From: Cephalothrix spiralis | Lineage: Eukaryota; Nemertea; Palaeonemertea; Archinemertea; Cephalotrichidae | Assembly: GCA_032353305.1 (NCBI GenBank) | Contig: JAUCNG010074440.1 | Coordinates: 1 to 14,186, forward strand | DNA: 14,186 nucleotides | Direction of reading: 5' to 3' | In this document: piece by piece, positions 9,052 through 14,186 of the stretch | How positions within the stretch are numbered: position 1 is the stretch's first letter | Layout of the letters: each line of letters begins with the position of its first letter | Translations under genes and position numbers: made by a program | The notes under the pieces: model-generated | Seen by the model: the letters and a program-made list of their open reading frames with translations, nothing else | The model's database searches: none | What the model was told of the DNA's origin: nothing

Positions 9052-9171
9052 CTTGACATGATTTTCCATCACCACTTAACATGTATCCATCATTGCAGGA
9101 ACAGTACCACATATTATTTTCAGATACACAGCGGTGTTGGCAAACAGTTATTCCTTCACATGCATTATTTT
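9052..9171 (-). CDS. EGF-like module exon 9 (non-canonical Ca site)
   Basis: A 120-nt phase 1-1 exon with acceptor TTAACTTATAG and donor GTAATTATT. Joined to the previous exon it begins ENNAC and has six cysteines in EGF spacing, ending MLSGDGKSC. The middle loop is CVSENNMWYCSC, without the Asn/Asp hydroxylation position, and the N-terminal Asp-x-Asp-Glu motif is replaced by Glu-Asn-Asn-Ala. It therefore looks like an EGF fold without the standard calcium site. Its last base joins the exon at 7070-8534 to give Gln-Asp-Ile-Asp. Confidence 0.88.
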
Positions 9172-9711
9172 CTATAAGTTAAAAAGAGGTGAATAAATAA
9201 ACAGAGATTATTCTCTCAAAATCAACTTGAACATAAGCTTATGGTTTACATTTAATCGCAATATTTTAAGTTGGCAGAAATTTAATTTTTTTGTAATCTT
9301 AGTCATAATAGCTTATTTTTGTCTTAGATATGCCTAAGTAGCCCAAATGGTCTCGATCGTCGATTACTAATAAATATTACTGTATATGCGTAGCGACATA
9401 ATTTACTCTTCAATTACTCGTAATTATAAATCGAAATTCAATACTGCACCATACAATAATATTAGAATACCTTTTTTAATTGTATATTACCCAATAAAAC
9501 AATAATACCACATTAAAGAAATTAATAAAAAAAATATATATTAAAAAATATTTACACATTAAAATGTTATTTTAATTTTGGGGGATATCACAGGATTTAC
9601 TTTTAGGCTTGGGCTTGATGAACAGTTTTGGGAACAATCTGTCTTGGGTCATATTGGTCGATAATAATGCGCGGCAAACTGTCCTAATATTCAATTTAAA
9701 GATATGCTTAC
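9172..9711 (-). other. Intron (540 nt), nothing recognised
   Basis: Very AT-rich, with A/T runs near 9480-9560. No EGF-like remnant or clear repeat seen. Confidence 0.75.
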
Positions 9712-9831
9712 CAGAGCATGTACGTCCATTCGAGTCGAGCACCATATTTCCATGGCAGTTACATTTATAACTCCCCTCTGTATTAATGCATATTTGGCTA
9801 CATGGCTTTTCAATATCGCATTCATTAATAT
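9712..9831 (-). CDS. Ca-binding EGF module exon 8 (intact parent of the truncated copy)
   Basis: A 120-nt phase 1-1 exon with acceptor TTTATTTAG and donor GTAAGCATA. It encodes DINEC, six cysteines and the hydroxylation-type signature [12 protein letters not shown]. The last loop reads HGNMVLDSNGRTC. The first 89 nt of this exon, together with its acceptor and about 260 bp of the upstream intron, are repeated almost exactly at 8629-9009, where the end of the exon and its donor are missing. This copy keeps every conserved cysteine and both splice sites, so it is the functional one. Confidence 0.9.
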
Positions 9832-10095
9832 CTAAATAAATAAAATCCCATTAAAATATAATTTAAAAACATATTACATGTAGTCAGAGTGTAAACAATC
9901 TGCAGATTTCATATTGTCCCCAAGGGCAATTTCGATTCATCTTGCTCACGGTCGAGCAGTCTCGGTCATGTATTGAATGGACTTGTTAGATTGTAAACTA
10001 CGCTGCGATTGGCCATTCAAATTTCAGCAGCTGCCTAAGAAAAGCAGAGCAAATTAATTTAGAAGGCCAATCTCAAAAGTAAAGAGCTCTGTGTA
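9743..10095. repeat. Duplicated segment, copy 2 (353 bp), parental copy
   Basis: Same-orientation partner of 8629-9009. This copy includes the first 89 nt of the intact EGF exon at 9712-9831, its acceptor and 264 bp of the intron upstream of that exon. Since the exon continues past the repeat boundary here but is cut off in the other copy, this is the likely source. It lacks the 28-bp block, probably through a deletion after duplication. Confidence 0.88.
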
Positions 10096-10152
10096 GGAGA
10101 ATGTGCAGACGAATTAAGTTGATTCATGATATATAGTTTAATAATATAATAC
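9832..10152 (-). other. Intron (321 nt), mostly copy 2 of the duplication
   Basis: From 9832 to 10095 it matches the intron at 8718-9009. The remaining 57 nt are unique in the window. Confidence 0.8.
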
Positions 10153-10269
10153 CTGTGCATTTATGGCCATCTTTTTTAAATCCAGTACGACATTCACATA
10201 TGTAAGATCCAAAAGTATTGGTGCACAATTGTTGGCATCCAGCATTGTTTTTCAAACATTCATTAACAT
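10153..10269 (-). CDS. Ca-binding EGF module exon 7
   Basis: A 117-nt phase 1-1 exon, the shortest EGF exon in the run, with acceptor TTCTATACAG and donor GTATTATAT. It encodes DVNEC, then six cysteines with the hydroxylation-type signature [12 protein letters not shown]. The final loop is two residues shorter than usual ([11 protein letters not shown]) but keeps the Gly and the Asp-Gly turn. It joins in frame to the exons on both sides. The 321-nt intron after it carries the donor copy of the duplicated segment described elsewhere. Confidence 0.9.
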
Positions 10270-10455
10270 CTGTATAGAATGATAAAATAATGTTTAAAAG
10301 AAAGAATGAAAGACGTAATAATGTCTAATAATAGTAGGCTAATCTAGATGTAATAAATGCTTCAAGGCTAAATACTCTGACGTAGGAAAAAAAGAAAAAC
10401 CCTCACTTCCTCAAATTTTCGACCTTTTGTAATTGAATAATATATAGTTACCTAC

Positions 10456-10578
10456 CAACACACGTCCGATAGTTAGATCCTAAAATCAATCCTGGTGGGC
10501 ACTCACACTGGTAGTGGCCATCTGTATTTTTGCAAATATGTGAACATTCTGATTTATTGGAGTGGCATTCATCTATAT
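10456..10578 (-). CDS. Ca-binding EGF module exon 6
   Basis: A 123-nt exon with acceptor TTATTACAG. It starts DIDEC, has six cysteines and matches the hydroxylation consensus in CKNTDGHYQCEC. Two donor GTs lie four bases apart: GTAGGTAAC, ending the exon at 10456, and GTAACTATA, ending it at 10452. Only the first keeps the phase-1 junction shared by all other EGF exons, so I chose 10456. Use of the second would shift the frame. The last loop is PPGLILGSNYRTC, slightly longer than in the neighbouring modules but within the normal range. Confidence 0.88.
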
Positions 10579-10750
10579 CTGTAATAAATATACCTTTATG
10601 AACATGATTGACAAAACTTGTAGGGGTTCTATATAGTACGAAGATTAGTTTTCCAGGTACACATTCGTTCTGAAAACGATCCTGAACCCTAGCTATTCCT
10701 GAAACTTGAATCTGAAGATCGCGGCTATGTAATTGATGTAAAATGTTATT

Positions 10751-10798
10751 TTCGGACTATCGAATCTTCGGACTTTTGAAGCTTCAGACTTATTAATT
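10751..10798. repeat. 16-bp tandem repeat, about 2.5 copies
   Basis: Units TTCGGACTATCGAATC, TTCGGACTTTTGAAGC and TTCAGACTTATTAATT are adjacent in the intron between EGF exons 5 and 6. The first two share 12 of 16 bases. A minor minisatellite with no evident role. Confidence 0.5.
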
Positions 10799-10830
10799 GA
10801 ATTAAACACAATAGGAAATAAATGTCATAC

Positions 10831-10953
10831 CTTTACACGATATACCATCTGATGAAATTTCATAGCCAGCCTTACAGGAGCATTTCTTACCATTTACGAG
10901 GCTGATGCATACCTCCTTACATCCTCCATTATTGTTTGTGCAGAAATCAATTT
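10831..10953 (-). CDS. EGF-like module exon 5 (non-hydroxylated type)
   Basis: A 123-nt phase 1-1 exon with acceptor CTTTTACAG and donor GTATGACAT. It encodes an EGF domain beginning EIDFC with the GGC motif before the third cysteine and six cysteines. The ending ISSDGISC is typical of EGF modules in LDL-receptor-like and fibrillin-like proteins. The third loop reads CISLVNGKKCSC, so it lacks both the hydroxylated Asn/Asp and the aromatic residue of the calcium-binding consensus. The N-terminal Glu-Ile-Asp could still supply some Ca ligands, but calcium binding is less certain here than in its neighbours. Confidence 0.88.
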
Positions 10954-11252
10954 CTGTAAAAGAAATCTACTATTATTAAGTCTCATTAATAATGCTAATC
11001 TAATTACATGCACATTTAATGTTTTACACTATTTTCTTGATATCTTTTGGTCAATACATAGTCTTCAGTATCACACTCGTGCTATAACTTGTTATGCACG
11101 ACATAATATAGATAAACTATCATTGATCCACCTTTGCTGGTCGAAATGTACCTTAGTATATGAAGGTCCGTATCGCCCTCCAACCACCCCCGCCGCGGAA
11201 AGTGTTGTGTCGGGCCTCACAAATTGCATTCGCCAAACAAAACATAGCCTAC

Positions 11253-11375
11253 CTGAGCACGTTTTCCCATCCGACAACAAATGAAAACCACTGTAGCATG
11301 CACATTTATATGTCCCTTGCAGATTTGTACAAATATGATCGCATCCGCCTTTAAAAACGTTGCATTCATTATAAT
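11253..11375 (-). CDS. Ca-binding EGF module exon 4
   Basis: A 123-nt phase 1-1 exon with acceptor TAATTTCAG and donor GTAGGCTAT. After the split codon it reads DYNEC, with Tyr where Ile or Val is usual in the N-terminal Ca-ligand motif, followed by six correctly spaced cysteines. The signature CTNLQGTYKCAC fits the beta-hydroxylation consensus, and the domain ends LLSDGKTC, a standard Ca-binding EGF ending. It follows the exon that carries the stop. If that exon is skipped, this one still joins in frame to 12883-13005 and gives Phe-Asp-Tyr at the junction. Confidence 0.9.
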
Positions 11376-11731
11376 CTGAAATTAAGATTAATGTTTTATG
11401 AAATATTTTCTGTTTAGATTACATTAAGATTAAGTTTTTACACTATTGAATTTATTATTATTTTTATTCCTGAAAAAAGGAAAACGACACATTTATGTAT
11501 AAACCGGAAGTTGAAGTCTTAGATACTTATGTAGATATGCTTCGAACATCATCCCGCATCACACCATGGGGATAAGTTAATATATTATGACATCAGGATA
11601 TATAGAAACGACATCAATAAATAAATAAATAAAAATATTTTTATTAGTAAGTCGACAGAACGGTATTTTAATCAAGCTGGAATTATGCACCTTGGTCAAT
11701 TAAAGTTAATATTTAATTAATAAATATTTAC
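11376..11731 (-). other. Intron (356 nt)
   Basis: AT-rich, with the AATA microsatellite; nothing else seen. Confidence 0.7.
11616..11634. repeat. AATA microsatellite
   Basis: About four and a half AATA units in the intron between EGF exons 3 and 4, running into further A/T-rich sequence. Ordinary simple repeat. Confidence 0.7.
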
Positions 11732-11851
11732 CTTCACAATCAGTGTCAGTTTAAAGAAAATAACCAGATTTACATGAACAACTATATGAACCATGTGCAT
11801 TGTCACAAATATGGTGGCATCCATGAGTTGTTGTATTGCATTCGTTTATAT
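11732..11851 (-). pseudogene. Ca-binding EGF exon 3 with in-frame TAA stop
   Basis: This is a 120-nt phase 1-1 EGF exon with acceptor TTTTAATAG and donor GTAAATATT. It opens DINEC, carries the hydroxylation-type signature CDNAHGSYSCSC and has all six cysteines. However, codon 11751-11753 is TAA, eight codons after the fifth cysteine and just before TDTDC, which supplies the sixth. Spacing and frame on both sides are intact, so a single codon has become a stop; one-base changes from CAA, AAA, GAA or TTA would explain it. Because the exon is symmetric, skipping it would keep the gene in frame. A second GT inside the exon (TCAT followed by GTAAATCT) would also avoid the stop in phase 1 but would delete the last cysteine. 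It could be a decayed exon, a poison exon, a null allele or a sequencing error. EGF identity is near certain; its status is not. Confidence 0.8.
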
Positions 11852-12882
11852 CTATTAAAATTAAAATAAGATATTTATTGAAATGAAATATAACACAATG
11901 GGAAGTAAAATGATATAAAAAATATCGGCACAAGTTTCGTTTTGCTATACATGTATTTATCAAACGAGTGGTGTAGTTTATGTATAAGGTGTATCTAATA
12001 TTTAGTGTTCACGACTTTTCTAATATTTTTCTCTGCATCGATTTTTATGTGTCTTGATTTGTTGAATATTGTTGTTTATTTTGCTTTTCAGCAGAAAATA
12101 GACTCAAAATCTCAATAGTTTTTAGGGCTTCAATCTTTGGAACATCCTTTTTATAAAACTATAAACTTTTTCACCTAGATCGTCATATTTTTCCTAACTA
12201 AACTGTACTAGGAAGCACAAATGTTGCGGTACAGTTACTATGTACCGACGCATGATGTGTTTTTTTGTCTACGAGGTCGGGCACCGATCTTAAGAAACAG
12301 GCATATTTTCTTTGATTCATATTCTCTTTTTGAAACGGATTTATAGTTCGATGGATATGATATAATGTAGCCAGGTTAGTTTTTTATGATATTTATATCT
12401 TTTATCAGCAAAGGGGTGTGATATAACAAAAGGGGTTACGATATAGATGTATGATATAAGACTTCCAATTATTAGGCTTAGGATATAAAAAATATCAAAG
12501 GCTATGTTTGTGAACACATAATAGATACAATTTGTTATTGATGAGAAAATCCCAAACTATAATTCAATAATACATGTGTACAAACAATTGATGAAAATTC
12601 ATATTATTTGCTGGTCTAAACTCAATTATGCGGTGATTCGCGCACATAGAAAACAAGGACTCCCTTAAATGATCTTAGGTGAAGAGCTTTCCAGATAAGC
12701 ATGGCTTTTCCTGACTTTTTTGTATTTCGCTCATTTCTCGACATAACAGCTAGGTTATATCATAAAGAGCGCTGTCAACATTACGCCATTTGAGAGGCGC
12801 AGTTGTTCGCAGCACCTTTAGGTACGTTACTGCTTGTATTACAAAAAAGGGTGTCCAACGTAGACTCATTCTTGTTACTTAC
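11852..12882 (-). other. Long intron (1031 nt), no exon found
   Basis: Searched on the minus strand for an EGF-type start or Cys pattern and found none. Contains a loose run of GATATA-like words at 12355-12490, including two weak 18-19-bp copies (12409-12426 and 12427-12445). The longer intron leaves room for a lost EGF exon, but none is visible. Confidence 0.7.
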
Positions 12883-13005
12883 CAAAACAGGATTTTTTAT
12901 TTGAATCTAAGAAGAATCCAATATTGCAACTACAAATATAAGAACCAACTGTATTGTTGCATTTATGTTGGCAGGGGCCAGTTCCACCATTACATTCATC
13001 AATAT
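12883..13005 (-). CDS. Ca-binding EGF module exon 2
   Basis: This 123-nt, phase 1-1 exon has the acceptor ACTTTTCAG and the strong donor GTAAGTAAC. It encodes a complete EGF domain that opens DIDEC once the split codon is joined, with six cysteines and the hydroxylation-type signature CNNTVGSYICSC. The final loop contains LDSNKKSC, typical of Ca-binding EGFs. Joining to the exon at 13399-13521 gives Leu-Asp-Ile-Asp at the junction, as expected for tandem EGF exons. A 393-nt intron separates it from that exon, and a long 1031-nt intron separates it from the next. Confidence 0.9.
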
Positions 13006-13398
13006 CTGAAAAGTATACACAGTTTTAGTTTATAGAGATTTGCAAATGGTTTAGAACTTTTAATCTTCTTTTAATCCACTTACCATCAGTAAAAAACAGA
13101 ACTGCAATCCCTGCAAATTATTTTCTATTAGTAAAAACCTTTTCACCATGCTTTATTTACATTTTCTTAAATAATTACATTTGGCCCCTTCTCTCTCTAT
13201 TTTGATTATATCTTTAAAGATTTAATTCCCAACTCAATTTACCAATGTCAGTTTTATCCAAACAAAATTCAATGTTACATCCAAAACGTTTCTAAAAGTT
13301 TATTTTTTGCAATAATGTGTTTGTTTTATTTGGTTATTCAAAAAAGCAAAAGGTTTTCCTCAAATATATACTCCTCCATTTCTTAAATTATTTCTTAC
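13006..13398 (-). other. Intron (393 nt) with possible microexon
   Basis: Between EGF exons 1 and 2. Holds the 27-nt candidate listed separately; otherwise AT-rich and featureless. Confidence 0.7.
13084..13110 (-). other. Possible 27-nt phase 1-1 microexon
   Basis: Inside the intron between EGF exons 1 and 2, 27 nt lie between an acceptor reading ATTTGCAG and the strong donor GTAAGTGG. The length and phase (2+24+1) match the surrounding phase-1 junctions, and the insert would add GIAVLFFTD between two EGF domains without a stop. The polypyrimidine tract is poor and the peptide is unusually hydrophobic. This may be chance. Confidence 0.25.
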
Positions 13399-13521
13399 CA
13401 AGACATTTAAAGCCAGTAGCGTCAAGCTGATATCCAATAGGGCATGTACATTTAAAGGATCCTGGAATATTGGTACATCCATCTGAACAATTTCCATTTT
13501 TTACCTTGCACTCATCAATAT
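13399..13521 (-). CDS. Ca-binding EGF module exon 1 (first exon in window)
   Basis: The exon lies between an acceptor reading TTTTCTTAG and the donor GTAAGAAAT; its 123 nt are phase 1-1. It encodes one complete calcium-binding EGF domain: with the G supplied by the previous exon it begins DIDEC, and it has all six cysteines in the order C-x6-C-x3-C-x8-C-x1-C-x12-C. The stretch between cysteines 3 and 5, CTNIPGSFKCTC, fits the C-x-[DN]-x4-[FY]-x-C-x-C signature of Asp/Asn beta-hydroxylated Ca-binding EGFs. Such domains form rigid Ca-stabilised rods in secreted and cell-surface proteins. It starts mid-codon, so at least one exon lies upstream beyond the right edge of the window. Confidence 0.9.
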
Positions 13522-14186
13522 CTAAGAAAAGAAGGCATAAATATAAATCTATATGACATAGCTTGGAGCTTGAGGCTAGTTGTGATCAGTTGTGAAACAG
13601 TTGCAATTGTACATAGATAGTCATTCAATTATATGTTCCGTTGACAGGATCCACAATGCACTTCTAGAATACAGTGCGGGTTAATATATTACTATACCTG
13701 TAAAATACCATTTTACTGAATTGATAATTATTGATTGTATTAAGGGCCGGCTGGTACGTTTTTTTTGTAAACCGTAACAAAAAGTAAATGGGAAACTTTA
13801 TAAGAACCCAAATCTTTCTCCTTCTTTACATTCAGGACTTTCGTACCATGCGCAATCTTTTAATTTTACAGGTGTCGATTACACTGGAGTAATGTTAGTC
13901 ACCTGCAGTCATAATGAGGCTAAATGCGACATTTATTTATTAACTTGTGCAGCCTACTTTACACTTTATTTAGAAATTATCAAGCTTTTTGAGGGCTTTT
14001 AGAAGATATATTTGCAAGTCGTAAATCATTACCCAAAACACAGTTATCTGATAATACCACTACGCACTATTCCTCTTCGGAAGAAATTAAATGTTTGCTG
14101 CAGTCCATCTAGTCGGGTGGATAGGTGAAAAACATGGAACAAATTGCAACAAATTGTTTCTCAACGGTTTTGAGCTAGGGACATGT
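13522..14186 (-). other. Intron upstream of the first EGF exon; no exon found
   Basis: Sequence before the acceptor at 13522-13523 up to the window edge. No EGF exon, start codon context or promoter element could be supported on the minus strand, and no gene on the plus strand. Confidence 0.65.

Larger units (their letters stand above)
491..13521 (-). other. Partial gene: EGF/Ig extracellular mosaic protein, 15 exons in window
   Basis: Fifteen exons on the minus strand join in one continuous frame with canonical GT/AG boundaries, running from the exon at 13399-13521 to the exon at 491-537. Junction phases agree everywhere: phase 1 across all the EGF exons, phase 2 between 7070-8534 and 6338-6461, phase 0 into 5657-5798, phase 1 into and out of 1271-5191. 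The predicted chain is nine or more single EGF modules, an EGF pair, a beta-rich region, helical and heptad-repeat regions, two Ig-like domains and a Cys-rich ephrin-receptor-like module. Disulfide-rich modules, many N-glycosylation sequons and dibasic sites point to an extracellular protein. Both ends of the gene are outside the window: the first exon seen starts in phase 1 and the last has a good donor. I do not recognise it as a named gene. One EGF exon carries a stop, so this locus could also be a damaged or polymorphic copy. Confidence 0.85.

Noticed and set aside
12790-13035. 81-codon plus-strand open frame
   Set aside because: Mostly antisense to the EGF exon at 12883-13005, which is clearly coding on the minus strand.
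1-14186. CRISPR array, operon, bacterial or phage features
   Set aside because: None of the signatures is present; spliced EGF exons show animal nuclear DNA.

Overview
The window looks like animal nuclear DNA, AT-rich (roughly two thirds A+T by eye), with one large multi-exon gene on the minus strand and no bacterial-style features. The evidence is a run of short exons with GT/AG boundaries. Nine of them each encode a single six-cysteine EGF module and all sit in phase 1-1, the classic layout of metazoan extracellular mosaic genes. The species cannot be fixed from sequence alone. A marine invertebrate, possibly a mollusc, is my inference from base composition and gene style only.

The gene reads right to left. 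Fifteen exons (6926 nt, about 2300 codons) join in one consistent reading frame from 13521 down to 491, apart from a single in-frame stop. No start codon, signal peptide, promoter, stop at the true C-terminus or poly(A) signal is visible, so both ends lie outside the window. In transcript order there are: nine one-domain EGF exons (13399-13521, 12883-13005, 11732-11851, 11253-11375, 10831-10953, 10456-10578, 10153-10269, 9712-9831, 9052-9171). Next comes a 1465-nt exon (7070-8534) with a Ca-binding EGF, a second EGF and a long beta-rich region. Two connecting exons follow (6338-6461, 5657-5798), then a very large 3921-nt exon (1271-5191). The last two are a short Cys-rich exon resembling the ephrin-receptor-like/GCC2_GCC3 module (942-1076) and a 47-nt exon (491-537).

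The 3.9-kb exon is the most unusual part. It encodes helical stretches, a beta-rich block, a 50-residue Trp/Cys-rich patch and twelve consecutive Ala-core heptads (a degenerate 21-bp repeat). After these come two dibasic, furin-like sites, a segment very dense in N-glycosylation sequons, two Ig-like domains and a linker into the Cys-rich module. I do not recognise the central region as a named family. Together with a third RKKR site in the 1465-nt exon, the product looks like a large secreted or membrane-tethered extracellular protein that may be cut into several chains.

Two signs of exon turnover stand out. EGF exon 11732-11851 carries an in-frame TAA between its fifth and sixth cysteines while its splice sites remain. 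A recent duplication (8629-9009 versus 9743-10095, about 97% identical apart from a 28-bp indel) has left a decayed partial EGF exon at 8629-8717. Non-coding stretches are intron. One holds a near-perfect 19-bp-arm hairpin at 5882-5951, and another may hold a 27-nt microexon at 13084-13110.
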